Assembly: GCF_052078665.1 (NCBI RefSeq)
Contig: NZ_JBQJIK010000009.1
Coordinates: forward strand, 58,239-122,238
Length of the DNA: 64,000 nt
Direction of reading: 5' to 3'
Source: Inquilinus sp052078665
GTDB lineage: Bacteria; Pseudomonadota; Alphaproteobacteria; DSM-16000; Inquilinaceae
Every line of letters begins with the position of its first letter. Positions within the stretch are counted from its first letter, which is position 1. Below the pieces are notes generated by a model. That model was not told the DNA's origin, did not search any database, and saw nothing but the letters and a program-made list of their open reading frames with translations. Position numbers and translations under genes: made by a program. Of this stretch, positions 8,629 to 17,134 are shown piece by piece.

Positions 8629-9576
8629 ATGATGAAGCGCATCCTGGCCGGGCTCGCCCTGGCCCTGGCGATCACCGGCGCGGCCAACGCCGAGACCGTG
8701 CTGCGGGTCGGCGACCAGAAGGGCAACGCCCGGTCGGTGATGGAGGCGGCGGGCGTGCTGTCCGACCTGCCCTACCGGGTCGAATGGAGCGAGTTCCCGG
8801 CCGCCGCCCCGCTGCTGGAGGCGCTGAACGCCGATGCCATCGATGCCGGCAGCGTCGGCGACGCGCCCTTCACCTTCGCCGCCGCCGCGGGGGTGCCGGT
8901 CAAGGCGATCGCCGCGATCCGGTCGAAGCAGGACGGCCTGGCCATCGTCGTGCCCAAGGACTCGCCGGTGCAGGGGCTGCAGGACCTGGTCGGCAAGACC
9001 GTCGGCACCGGCCGCGGCTCGATCGGCCACCAGCTGATCCTGGCGGCGCTGGAGCAGGCCGGGCTGAAGCCGGACGCGGTCACCATCGTCTTCCTGCTGC
9101 CGGCCGAGGCCAAGGCCGCACTGTCCAGCGGCGCCATCGACGGCTGGTCGACCTGGGAGCCCTACACCTCGCAGCTGGAGCTGCAGGAGGGGGCGCGGCG
9201 GGTCGTCACCGGCGTGGGCATCACGCCGGGACTGAGCTTCCTGGTCGCCCGGCCGGATGCGATCGAGGCCAAGCGCGCGGCGCTGCGGGATTTCGTCGGC
9301 CGGCTGGCGAAGGCGCGGAGCTGGGGCACCAGCAACTACCCGGCCTATGCCGAGATCTGGAGCAAGCTGGTCGGCCTGCCGCAGGAGGTGGCGCTGCAGT
9401 ATCTGTCGCGCCAGGCCGTGCGGCCGGTGGCGATCGACGACACCGTGGCCGCCGACGAGCAGCAGACCATCGACCTCTATTTCCGCGCCGGGCTGATCCA
9501 GACCGAGCTGGACGCGAACGCCGTCCTCGACCGGTCGTTCAACGACCCGGTGCTGGCGGAGCTGGCCGGGAAATGA
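8629..9576 (+). CDS. ABC transporter substrate-binding protein (SsuA-like)
   Basis: The 315-residue periplasmic binding protein starts at tandem ATGs, and the first is chosen with GAGG just upstream. Unlike the two binding proteins on the other strand, it has a plain Sec signal (MMKRILAGLALALAITGAANA). The mature part carries VGDQKGNARSVMEAAG, EALNADAIDAGSVGDAP and SGAIDGWSTWEPY. It is closely similar in layout to the product of 802-1755, suggesting duplication within the locus. It lies directly in the operon with permease, ATPase and monooxygenase, so it is the most likely main receptor. Confidence 0.88.
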   Translation: MMKRILAGLALALAITGAANAETVLRVGDQKGNARSVMEAAGVLSDLPYRVEWSEFPAAAPLLEALNADAIDAGSVGDAPFTFAAAAGVPVKAIAAIRSKQDGLAIVVPKDSPVQGLQDLVGKTVGTGRGSIGHQLILAALEQAGLKPDAVTIVFLLPAEAKAALSSGAIDGWSTWEPYTSQLELQEGARRVVTGVGITPGLSFLVARPDAIEAKRAALRDFVGRLAKARSWGTSNYPAYAEIWSKLVGLPQEVALQYLSRQAVRPVAIDDTVAADEQQTIDLYFRAGLIQTELDANAVLDRSFNDPVLAELAGK

Positions 9577-10127
9577 GCCTCGACAGCCTTCTCGCCTTCG
9601 CCGCGGCCGGCCTGGAACCCTGGGAGGAACGCCATCCTCCGGTGACCAACGACGCCTTCCGCGGCGCCATGCGCCATTTGGCGGGGGCGGTCAGCATCGT
9701 CACCGCCGGGCTGGGCACGGAGCGCAACGGCCTGACCGCGACCTCGGTGGTGTCGCTGTCGGCCGACCCGCCGACCGTGCTGGTCTGCGTCAACCGCTCG
9801 GCCTCGGCCTGGCCGCTGCTGGTCCGGCACGCGCATTTCGGCATCAACGTGCTGGCGGCGTCGCAGCAGCCGGTCGCCGACCGCTTCGCCGGCCGCAACG
9901 GCGAGAAGGGCGAGGCCCGCTTCGCCGGCGCCCGCTGGATCCAGCTGGCCAGCGGCGCGCCGATCCTGGCCGACGCGCTGGTCGCCTTCGACTGCGAGCT
10001 GGAGGAGCGGATCGACCGCCACTCCCACGCCATCCTGATCGGCCGGGTGCGGGCGCTGCACGGCGCCGGGGGCACAGATCCCCTGCTGTACTGGCGCGGC
10101 GCCTATGGCGCGATCCGGCCGACCTGA
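9573..10127 (+). CDS. Flavin reductase family protein (SsuE/HpaC-type partner)
   Basis: The ATG overlaps the TGA of the binding-protein gene (ATGA), indicating translational coupling. The 184-residue product is a split-beta-barrel flavin reductase: RGAMRHLAGAVSIVTAG at the start, NGLTATSVVSLSADPPTVLVCVN for FMN binding, and HFGINVLAASQQPVADRFAG. It reduces free FMN with NAD(P)H and would feed the monooxygenase genes upstream. It belongs to the HpaC/RutF reductase family and not to the flavodoxin-like fold of classical SsuE. Confidence 0.9.
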   Translation: MSLDSLLAFAAAGLEPWEERHPPVTNDAFRGAMRHLAGAVSIVTAGLGTERNGLTATSVVSLSADPPTVLVCVNRSASAWPLLVRHAHFGINVLAASQQPVADRFAGRNGEKGEARFAGARWIQLASGAPILADALVAFDCELEERIDRHSHAILIGRVRALHGAGGTDPLLYWRGAYGAIRPT

Positions 10128-10217
10128 CATCGGCCTTGCGGCTGTGGACGTTGCCGACGACATGATAGGAAAGGTGGAGCCGCATCCGGCGCAGCCATCC
10201 CGGTCCTGAGGACAGCC

Positions 10218-10919
10218 ATGAGCCGCGAGAACTACAAGACCGCCCTGATCGTCGGCACCGGCAGCGGGCTCAGCGCCTCGCTGGCCCGGCTGTTGAGCCG
10301 CCAGGGAATGCGCGTCGCCGTCGCCGCGCGCGACACCGACAAGCTGAAGCCGCTGCTGGAGGAGACCGGCGCCGCCGCCTTTGCCGCCGACGCGTCGGAC
10401 GCCCAGGCGGTGGCCGGGCTGTTCGACGCGGTGCAGCAGCGCTTCGGCGACCCGGACGTGGTGGTCTACAACGCCAGCGGCCGGCTGCGCGGCCCGCTGG
10501 CCGATTTGAACCCGGCCGAGGTGCAGCGGGTGCTGGCGGTGACGGCCTTCGGCGGCTTCCTGGTCGGGCAGCAGGCGGCCCGAAGGATGCTGCCGAAGCG
10601 GCGCGGCGCCATCCTGTTCACCGGCGCCTCGGCCAGCGTCAAGGGCTATGCCCGCTCCGCCCCCTTCGCCATGGGCAAGTTCGCGCTGCGCGGCCTGGCC
10701 CAGAGCATGGCGCGGGAGCTGTCGCCGCAGGGCATCCACGTCGCCCATGTCGTGATCGACGGCCAGATCCGCGAGGCCGGGCGCGAGGACCCGCCTGCCA
10801 AGCCGGACAGCACGCTCGACCCCGACGCCATCGCCCAGAGCTATCTCGACCTGCTGCGCCAGCCGCGCAGCGCCTGGAGCTGGGAGATCGAGCTGCGGCC
10901 CTGGGTGGAGAATTTCTGA
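10218..10919 (+). CDS. Short-chain dehydrogenase/reductase-like protein with altered active site
   Basis: The 233-residue Rossmann protein keeps the SDR cofactor motif (VGTGSGLSASLA, residues 12-23) and NASG (~85-88). The catalytic Tyr-x-x-x-Lys is replaced by F150-A-M-G-K154, in SAPFAMGKFALRG. The serine region is GASASVKG (136-143), and a tyrosine at 144 is the nearest alternative proton donor. It may bind NAD(P) without classical SDR chemistry, or use a shifted residue. It starts 90 bases after the flavin reductase and may be a separate unit. Confidence 0.8.
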   Translation: MSRENYKTALIVGTGSGLSASLARLLSRQGMRVAVAARDTDKLKPLLEETGAAAFAADASDAQAVAGLFDAVQQRFGDPDVVVYNASGRLRGPLADLNPAEVQRVLAVTAFGGFLVGQQAARRMLPKRRGAILFTGASASVKGYARSAPFAMGKFALRGLAQSMARELSPQGIHVAHVVIDGQIREAGREDPPAKPDSTLDPDAIAQSYLDLLRQPRSAWSWEIELRPWVENF

Positions 10920-10941
10920 CATCCCGAAGTTCGGAGGGCCC

Positions 10942-11094
10942 ATGGACACGATCGGTTGGCTGATCCACACGCTGGAGAGCCGGTTGCCCGAGCGGCCCGA
11001 CGACCAAGCCGAGCCGCCATGCCGGGCACGGCCGGCCGGGCCGCGGCTGCTGGACCGGGTCCGGGCCTTCGTCCGGCGCCCCCTGCCACGCTGA
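10942..11094 (+). CDS. Small hypothetical protein (50 aa)
   Basis: ATG at 10942 is preceded by CGGAGGG about three bases upstream and opens 50 codons ending TGA at 11094. The product starts MDTIGWLIHTLESRLPER and ends with a basic segment (RVRAFVRRPLPR). It fills the space between the SDR and the hydrolase gene, 17 bases before the latter, so it could be co-transcribed. I do not recognise a family. The Shine-Dalgarno match and tight spacing are the only support. Confidence 0.4.
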   Translation: MDTIGWLIHTLESRLPERPDDQAEPPCRARPAGPRLLDRVRAFVRRPLPR

Positions 11095-11110
11095 CGACTG
11101 AGGTCCCGCC

Positions 11111-12073
11111 ATGCCGGATGCCTTGACCCCGCCGGGCCTCGCCCCCGAATTCCTCGCCGGCCAGGCGCTGCTGCGCGAGAGCGGCATCGTCCAGGCCGAT
11201 GTGCTGGCGACGCCGCTGGTCGTCGCCCGCGGCCATGCCCTGACGCTGCAGGCCTTCCTGAACCAGGACGCGCCGCCGCTGGCCCGCGTCGAGGAGCATG
11301 TCCTGTCCGACCTGCCGGTGCCGGTGCGCGTGCGGCTGTACTACCCCGACGGCGCAGCCGGGCCGCTGCCGGCCTATCTGCACGCGCATGGCGGCGGCTT
11401 CGCCCTGGGCGGCATCGACTCGCTGGACCGCTGGAAGCGCGAGGTGGCGCGCGACGCCGGGGTGGTGGTGGTCGGCCTCGACTACGCCCTGGCGCCCGAG
11501 CACAAATTCCCGACCGCGCGCGACCAGGCCGTCGCCGTGGTGCAATGGCTGCGCGCCAACGCGGCGGCGCTGGGCATCGATGCCGGCCGGATCGGCATCG
11601 GCGGCGATTCCGCCGGCGGCAACCTGGCGCTGGCCGCGCTGCTGCGGCTGCGCGACCTGGGCGAGCCGCTGCCGCGCTTCGGCGCCCTCATCTACGGCAT
11701 GCTGTCGGCCAACCACGACACGCCGTCGCATCGTGACTTCGGCGACGGCCGCTACGGCCTGTCGACCGCCAAGCTGGACTGGTTCTGGACCCAGTACCTG
11801 CCCGACCCGGCGCTGCGCGACGATCCCCAGGCGGCGCCGCTGACCGCCGATCTCGGCGGGCTGCCGCCGCTGCTGCTGCTCGCCGCCGCGCTGGACCCGC
11901 TGCTCGACGACACGCTCGCCCTGGACCAGCGGCTGAGCCGGATCGGCGCGCCGCACAGCCTCAAGGTCTATCCCGACATGCCGCATGGCTTCCTGGCGCA
12001 GACCCGCCTGCTGTCCCGCGCCCGCGAAGCCCGGGACGACGTGGTCGCGGCGCTGCGGAAGCATCTTGTCTGA
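11111..12073 (+). CDS. Alpha/beta hydrolase, hormone-sensitive-lipase-like esterase
   Basis: The 320-residue protein is an HSL-family (family IV) carboxylesterase. HAHGGGFALGG (residues ~94-104) is the oxyanion-hole motif and IGGDSAGGNLALAAL (~159-173) holds the nucleophilic serine. LDPLLDD supplies the acid and DMPHGFL the catalytic histidine. Such enzymes cleave short acyl esters in the cytoplasm. No signal peptide is seen. Neighbours do not reveal the substrate. Confidence 0.9.
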   Translation: MPDALTPPGLAPEFLAGQALLRESGIVQADVLATPLVVARGHALTLQAFLNQDAPPLARVEEHVLSDLPVPVRVRLYYPDGAAGPLPAYLHAHGGGFALGGIDSLDRWKREVARDAGVVVVGLDYALAPEHKFPTARDQAVAVVQWLRANAAALGIDAGRIGIGGDSAGGNLALAALLRLRDLGEPLPRFGALIYGMLSANHDTPSHRDFGDGRYGLSTAKLDWFWTQYLPDPALRDDPQAAPLTADLGGLPPLLLLAAALDPLLDDTLALDQRLSRIGAPHSLKVYPDMPHGFLAQTRLLSRAREARDDVVAALRKHLV

Positions 12074-12172
12074 CAACCCCACCCGCCGGCATGGACAAGG
12101 CACGGGCGGTTGACTATCGATAGCCTCATCGATTGGCCGTCTGGTCATCAGCGGACAGAGAAGAGGCATCGG

Positions 12173-13600
12173 ATGAGCGACGCGGACATCGCAGTCGTCG
12201 GCTTGGCCGTCATGGGCCGGAACCTCGCCTTCAACATGGCGGAGAAGGGCTTCCGGGTGGCGCTGTACAACCGCAGCAGCGAGAGGACCGACGAGGCGAT
12301 GGCCCTGGCCGGCCCGCTGGCCGACCGCCTCGTCCCCTGCCGCACGCTGGAGGAGCTGGTGGCGGCGGTGAAGAAGCCCCGCGCCATCCTGCTGATGGTG
12401 CAGGCCGGCGACGCAGTGGACGAGACCGTCACCCGGCTGCAGCCGCTGCTGCACAAGGGCGACGCCCTGATCGACGCCGGCAACGCCAATTTCCACGACA
12501 CGGTGCGGCGCGAAAGCGCGCTGGACAAGGCCGGCCTCGCCTATCTCGGCGTCGGTGTTTCCGGCGGCGAGGAAGGGGCGCGCCACGGCCCGTCGATCAT
12601 GGTCGGCGGCAAGCCCGAGGTCTATGGCCGGGTCGAGACCATCTTCCGGGCGATCGCCGCCAAGTTCGAGGACACGCCGTGCTGCGCCTTGCTGGGCACC
12701 GACGGCGCCGGCCACTTCGTCAAGACCATCCACAACGGCATCGAATATGCCGACATGCAGATGATCGGCGAGGTCTACGGCCTGCTGCGCCGCGGCCTGG
12801 GGCTGACCCCGACCGAGATCGGCGACGTGTTCGAGCGCTGGTCCAAGGGCCCGCTGTCCTCCTACCTGGTCGACATCACCGCCACGGTGCTGAAGACGGT
12901 GGACCCGAAGACCGGCAAGCCGCTGGTTGACGTCATCGTCGACAGCGCCGGGCAGAAGGGCACCGGCCGCTGGTCGGCGATCGAGGCGCTGGCGCTGGGC
13001 GCCCCCGCCTCCTCGATCACTGCGGCGGTGGAGGCGCGCGGCGTCTCGGCCGAGCGCGCCCTGCGCAAGACCCTGTCCGAGCGCTTCCCCGGCGCGGCCC
13101 AGAAGCTGACGCTGGCCGGCAACCACGAGGCGGCGATCGCCCTGCTGGAGAAGGCGCTGCTGGCCGGCAAGATCCTGGCCTACACCGAGGGCTTCGCCAT
13201 CATGTCGGCCGCCTCGCGCGAATATGGCTGGAAGCTGCCGCTGGCCGAGGTCGCCCGGATCTGGCGCGCCGGCTGCATCATCCGCTCGACCCTGCTCGAC
13301 CGCATCGCCACGGCCTATGACCAGACGCCGGACATCGAGTCCCTGGTGCTGGCCCCGGGCCTGACGCCGCTGTTCGAGGGCGCCGCCGGCGCGTTGCCGG
13401 AGGTGGTGGCCGAGGCCTTCCGCCACGGCCATGCGGTGCCGGCCCTGTCGGCCGCGACCTCGCGCTGGCTGGCGCTGCGCCAGCCGCGCTCGACCGCCGA
13501 CCTGACCCAGGGCCAGCGCGACTTCTTCGGCGCCCACGGCTTCGGCCGCATCGACGCCGAGGGCCAGCATCATGGCCCGTGGAGCCAGGCTCACGGCTGA
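12173..13600 (+). CDS. gnd: 6-phosphogluconate dehydrogenase, decarboxylating
   Basis: The 475-residue protein has the expected length. Motifs include the Rossmann loop VVGLAVMGRNLAFN, GVSGGEEGARHGPSIMVGG (substrate binding), the catalytic lysine/asparagine block FVKTIHNGIEYADMQMIGE, and the C-terminal QRDFFGAHGF. It oxidises 6-phosphogluconate to ribulose 5-phosphate, CO2 and NADPH in the oxidative pentose phosphate pathway. The ATG at 12173 follows AAGAGG at a suitable distance; an upstream in-frame start would add an unconserved tail. Confidence 0.97.
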   Translation: MSDADIAVVGLAVMGRNLAFNMAEKGFRVALYNRSSERTDEAMALAGPLADRLVPCRTLEELVAAVKKPRAILLMVQAGDAVDETVTRLQPLLHKGDALIDAGNANFHDTVRRESALDKAGLAYLGVGVSGGEEGARHGPSIMVGGKPEVYGRVETIFRAIAAKFEDTPCCALLGTDGAGHFVKTIHNGIEYADMQMIGEVYGLLRRGLGLTPTEIGDVFERWSKGPLSSYLVDITATVLKTVDPKTGKPLVDVIVDSAGQKGTGRWSAIEALALGAPASSITAAVEARGVSAERALRKTLSERFPGAAQKLTLAGNHEAAIALLEKALLAGKILAYTEGFAIMSAASREYGWKLPLAEVARIWRAGCIIRSTLLDRIATAYDQTPDIESLVLAPGLTPLFEGAAGALPEVVAEAFRHGHAVPALSAATSRWLALRQPRSTADLTQGQRDFFGAHGFGRIDAEGQHHGPWSQAHG

Positions 13601-13621
13601 GCGGAGCGAGGGCGGCGCCCC

Positions 13622-14386
13622 TTGACGTCCTTCCCGACCACCTGGCTCGACCTGCGCGAGCCTGCGGACCACGCCGCCCGGCATCCCGCGCTGCGCAGCG
13701 CCGCCGCGTCCCTCGTCGGGACCGGCGGGCTGATCGTGGATCTGGGGTGCGGCACCGGATCGACCGTCCGGGCGTTGCAGCCCGGCCTCGCCCCCTCCGC
13801 CCGGTGGCGGCTCGTCGACCATGATGCGGCGGTGCTGCGCGAGGCAGGTCGGAGAACGGCGGCCGAAACGGTCCTCTGCGACCTGGCCCGCGAGGAGCCG
13901 CCGATCGCGGGAGCCGCGCTGGTCACCGCGTCGGCGCTGCTGGATCTCGTGTCCGAGGCGTGGATCGAACGCCTGGCGGATGCCCTGAAGGCCCGCCGAT
14001 CCCCGTTCTATGCCGCGCTCTCCTACGACGGGCTCCTGTCGTTCGATCCGCCGCATTCCGGCGACCGGGCGATGATCGCCGCCCTCAACGCGCATCAGCG
14101 GACCGACAAGGGGTTTGGCCCAGCGCTCGGCCCGGACGGGGCGGGGGCGCTGGCCGCGGCCTTGAGGGCCCGGGGTTTCGAGGTCCGCATCGAAGCGAGC
14201 CCGTGGCGCCTCGGCCCGGGCGACGCCGCGCTGGTCGCCGCGCTGCTGCCCGGGATCGCCGGGGTGGCCGCGGGGTGGGGCGGCATGGCGAAGGCCGAGG
14301 TCGAGGACTGGCTGGCGTTCCGGCAGGCCCGGGCCGCGGACGGGCGATGCCTGGTCGGGCATGTGGATCTGCTGGCGATCCTCTGA
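13622..14386 (+). CDS. Class I SAM-dependent methyltransferase-like protein
   Basis: The 254-residue product begins at a TTG 22 bases after gnd. It contains methyltransferase motif I (LIVDLGCGTGSTVRAL, residues ~37-52), an acidic VDHDAAVL at motif II, and LVTASALLDLVSE at motif IV. Later segments (SYDGLLSFDPPH) are less typical, so the acceptor is unknown. Similar stand-alone proteins are found in alphaproteobacteria without assigned function. Confidence is high for the fold and low for activity. Confidence 0.75.
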   Translation: MTSFPTTWLDLREPADHAARHPALRSAAASLVGTGGLIVDLGCGTGSTVRALQPGLAPSARWRLVDHDAAVLREAGRRTAAETVLCDLAREEPPIAGAALVTASALLDLVSEAWIERLADALKARRSPFYAALSYDGLLSFDPPHSGDRAMIAALNAHQRTDKGFGPALGPDGAGALAAALRARGFEVRIEASPWRLGPGDAALVAALLPGIAGVAAGWGGMAKAEVEDWLAFRQARAADGRCLVGHVDLLAIL

Positions 14387-14395
14387 CAGGGAAGA

Positions 14396-14947
14396 TCAGC
14401 CCACCTTCGATGACAGCATGCGCCGCAGCAGCCCGTCGCGGCGGACCAGATGGTGGTGCAGCGCGCCCGCGACGTGCAGCACGACGACGGCGAGCAGGGC
14501 CCAGATCAGGTTGAGGTGCACGGCCTTGGCCACGGCTGCGACCGGCTTGTTCACCGGCACGAAGTCCGCGAGGTTGACCAGGTAGAACAGCGGCACGGGA
14601 AAGCCGTCCATGGCCGTGTAGATGAAGCCGCTGACCGGCATGGCGAGGATCAACAGGTACAGCAGCCCATGCGTCACGCGCGCCACGGCGGCCTGCCAGG
14701 GCGGCATGTCCGCCGGCAGCTCGGGCACCGGATTGGCCCAGCGCCAGACCAGCCGGATGACCACCAGCGCGAACACCGTCAGCCCGGTCATCTTGTGCGT
14801 GTCGTAGAGGATGTTCTGCAGCAGGCCCGGCGCGACCCGGTTCATCGTGAGGCCGGCCGGAATCTGCACCAGGAGGATCAGGGCCGCGATCGTCCAATGC
14901 AGGGCGATGCTGACCCTCCCCCAACGCTCCGTTGTGTTGCGGTTCAT
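14396..14947 (-). CDS. Cytochrome b561 (di-heme membrane electron carrier)
   Basis: The 183-residue product has four hydrophobic helices. Heme-ligand histidines are visible in IALHWTIAAL (helix 1), YDTHKMTGL, VTHGLLYLLILAMPVSGFIY and LAVVVLHVAGALHHHL (helix 4), the CybB pattern. It transfers electrons from ubiquinol or superoxide in the inner membrane. The ATG at 14947 is preferred over a TTG one codon upstream. It converges on the methyltransferase gene, with nine bases between the stops. Confidence 0.93.
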   Translation of the reverse strand: MNRNTTERWGRVSIALHWTIAALILLVQIPAGLTMNRVAPGLLQNILYDTHKMTGLTVFALVVIRLVWRWANPVPELPADMPPWQAAVARVTHGLLYLLILAMPVSGFIYTAMDGFPVPLFYLVNLADFVPVNKPVAAVAKAVHLNLIWALLAVVVLHVAGALHHHLVRRDGLLRRMLSSKVG

Positions 14948-15077
14948 CAACCGCCCTTTCGCCGCTTCGCTTTGGAAGATCTAGTACGGCGCGGCCGGTG
15001 TTCAAATGGCGCGGCCGGTGCGATGGATGGCCACGCCTCTTCGGGGCTCGCCATGACGTGGTGGGTGCGGGCGGAGG

Positions 15078-16097
15078 CTACAGGTCGTCCCGGATGCAGG
15101 CCCTGGCGTGGCCCGGCGCGACCTCGCGCAGCGGCGGGACCGCCGCGGCACAGTCCGGGATCGCGTGCGGGCAGCGGGTGCGGAAGACGCAGCCCGAGGG
15201 CGGGTTGATCGGGCTGGGGATGTCGCCCTGCAGCAGGATGCGCTCGCGCCGCACCGTCGGGTCCGGCACCGGCGCGGCGGAGAGCAGCGCCGTCGTGTAG
15301 GGATGGCGCGGCGCGGTGTAGAGCGACCGGGCCGGCGCCGTCTCCATGATCCGGCCGAGATACATCACGATCACGCGGTCGCAGAGATACTCCACCACCG
15401 ACAAATCGTGGGCGATGAACAGCATGGTCAGGCCCAGGTCGCGCTGCAGGTCCTGGATCAGGTTGACCACCTGGGCCTGGATCGAGACGTCGAGGGCCGA
15501 GACCGGCTCGTCCGCCACGATGAAGCTGGGCTCGACCGCCAGGGCCCGGGCGATGCCGATGCGCTGGCGCTGGCCGCCGGAGAATTCGTGCGGGTAGCGC
15601 GCGATGGCATCGGGCCGCAGCCCCACGCGGCGCAGGAGGTCGGCGATCCGCTCCGGCCGCTGCCGGCCGCGCGACAGGCCGTGGATGGTCAGCGCCTCGC
15701 CGACGATCTCGCCCACCGTCATGCGCGGGTTGAGGCTGGCATAGGGGTCCTGGAAGACGATCTGCATCTCGCGCCGATAGGCCTGGAAGGCCGATTTCGG
15801 CAGCCTGAGGATGTCGGTGCCGGCGAAGCGCACCGACCCGGCGGTCGGCTCGGTCAGGCGCAGAATCGAGCGGCCGACCGTGGTCTTGCCGGAGCCGGAT
15901 TCGCCGACCAGCCCGACCACCTCGCCGCGCTTCAGCGAGAAGGACACGTCCTCGACCGCGCGGACATGCTGGCCCTTCTTGCCGAACAGGCCGCCGCCGA
16001 TCGGAAACCAGGTGCGCAGGCCTTCGACCTCGAGCAGCGTCTCGCCCGGCGCCGGCAGGGCGATGGTGCTTTGGCGATCGGCCACGACGGCGCTCAT
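15078..16097 (-). CDS. Di/oligopeptide ABC transporter ATP-binding protein (DppF/OppF-like)
   Basis: The 339-residue ATPase has Walker A GESGSGKTT, signature FSGGQRQRIGIARAL, Walker B FIVADEPVSALDVS and the switch region FIAHDLSVV. The C-terminal oligopeptide-family extension includes three cysteines in PPSGCVFRTRCPHAIPDC, as in DppF, which may bind an Fe-S cluster in some members. Its ATG overlaps the stop of the DppD-like gene by four bases. It would serve the permeases at 22383-24180, encoded on the other strand. Confidence 0.93.
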   Translation of the reverse strand: MSAVVADRQSTIALPAPGETLLEVEGLRTWFPIGGGLFGKKGQHVRAVEDVSFSLKRGEVVGLVGESGSGKTTVGRSILRLTEPTAGSVRFAGTDILRLPKSAFQAYRREMQIVFQDPYASLNPRMTVGEIVGEALTIHGLSRGRQRPERIADLLRRVGLRPDAIARYPHEFSGGQRQRIGIARALAVEPSFIVADEPVSALDVSIQAQVVNLIQDLQRDLGLTMLFIAHDLSVVEYLCDRVIVMYLGRIMETAPARSLYTAPRHPYTTALLSAAPVPDPTVRRERILLQGDIPSPINPPSGCVFRTRCPHAIPDCAAAVPPLREVAPGHARACIRDDL

Positions 16098-17134
16098 GCC
16101 AGCTCGCTCCAGCGGATGCAGCGCGACATGTGCCCGCCGCCGGTGTCGGCAAGCGGCGGCACAGCGGCGGCGCAGGCCTCGATCGCATGGCGGCAGCGCG
16201 GCGCGAAGGTGCAGCCGGGCGGCAGCTTCCGGGGGCTCGGCACGTTGCCGGGGATCGCCTCCAGCCGACGCGCCTCGCCGCGGTCCAGCGCCGCATAGTC
16301 GGTGTGCGGCACGCTGTTCAGCAGGCCGATGGTGTAGGGGTGGCGCGGCGACTTGAAGATCTCGATGACGCCGGCCTCCTCCACCACCCGGCCGCCATAC
16401 ATCACGGCGACCCGGTCGGCCATCTCGGCCACCACGCCGAGATTGTGGGTGATGAACAGGATCGACATGCCGATCTCGGCCTGCAGCCGGCGCATCAGGT
16501 CCAGGATCTGGGCCTGGATGGTGACGTCCAGCGCCGTGGTCGGCTCGTCGGCGATCAGCAGTGCCGGCCGGCAGCACAGCGCCATGGCGATCATCACCCG
16601 CTGGCGCATGCCGCCGGACAGCTGGTGCGGGTAGTCCTTCAGGCGGCGGCGGGCGGCCGGGATGCCGACCAGCTCCAGCATCTGCGCCGCGGTGTCCATC
16701 GCCGCGCGACGGCCCAGGCCCTGGTGCAGCGCCACCGCCTCGGCGATCTGGTCGCCGACAGGATAGACCGGGTTCAGCGACGTCATCGGCTCCTGGAACA
16801 CCATGGCGATGTCGTTGCCGCGGATGCGGCGCATCTCCGCTTCCGACAGGCGGGCGAGGTCGCGCTGGCGGCCCTGGCCGTCGGTGAACAGCATCTCGCC
16901 GCCGGCGATGCGCCCGGGCGGGGTCTGGATCAGCCGCATCAGCGACAGGCTGGTGACGCTCTTGCCCGAGCCGGATTCGCCGACCAGCGCCAGGGTCTCG
17001 CCGCGGCGGATGTGGAAGGTCACCCCGTCGACCGAGCGGATCGGCCCGTCCTCGGTGTCGAACCAGGTCCTGAGGTCGGTCACCGACAGGATGGTGTCCG
17101 TCCCTCCGGTCGGCGCTGGCCCGGTCGCCGCCAT
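16094..17134 (-). CDS. Di/oligopeptide ABC transporter ATP-binding protein (DppD/OppD-like)
   Basis: The 346-residue product is the second nucleotide-binding subunit: Walker A GESGSGKSVT, Q-loop MVFQEPMTSLNP, signature LSGGMRQRVMIAMAL, Walker B LLIADEPTTALDVT, and the extension LPPGCTFAPRCRHAIEAC. It overlaps its downstream partner by four bases, and its start codon shares a base with the CutC stop. With DppF it forms the ATPase heterodimer of a peptide-type importer whose membrane and binding subunits are transcribed divergently. Confidence 0.93.
   Translation of the reverse strand: MAATGPAPTGGTDTILSVTDLRTWFDTEDGPIRSVDGVTFHIRRGETLALVGESGSGKSVTSLSLMRLIQTPPGRIAGGEMLFTDGQGRQRDLARLSEAEMRRIRGNDIAMVFQEPMTSLNPVYPVGDQIAEAVALHQGLGRRAAMDTAAQMLELVGIPAARRRLKDYPHQLSGGMRQRVMIAMALCCRPALLIADEPTTALDVTIQAQILDLMRRLQAEIGMSILFITHNLGVVAEMADRVAVMYGGRVVEEAGVIEIFKSPRHPYTIGLLNSVPHTDYAALDRGEARRLEAIPGNVPSPRKLPPGCTFAPRCRHAIEACAAAVPPLADTGGGHMSRCIRWSELA

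Noticed and set aside
6144..8726. 860-codon open frame on the minus strand
   Set aside because: Antisense to the flavoprotein and monooxygenase genes and lacking motifs; codon bias belongs to the plus-strand genes.
10841..14362. 1173-codon open frame on the minus strand
   Set aside because: It runs antisense to the esterase, gnd and methyltransferase genes, which have clear family motifs. Its product is rich in Arg, Gln, Gly and Ala without any motif, as expected from an antisense frame in GC-rich coding DNA.
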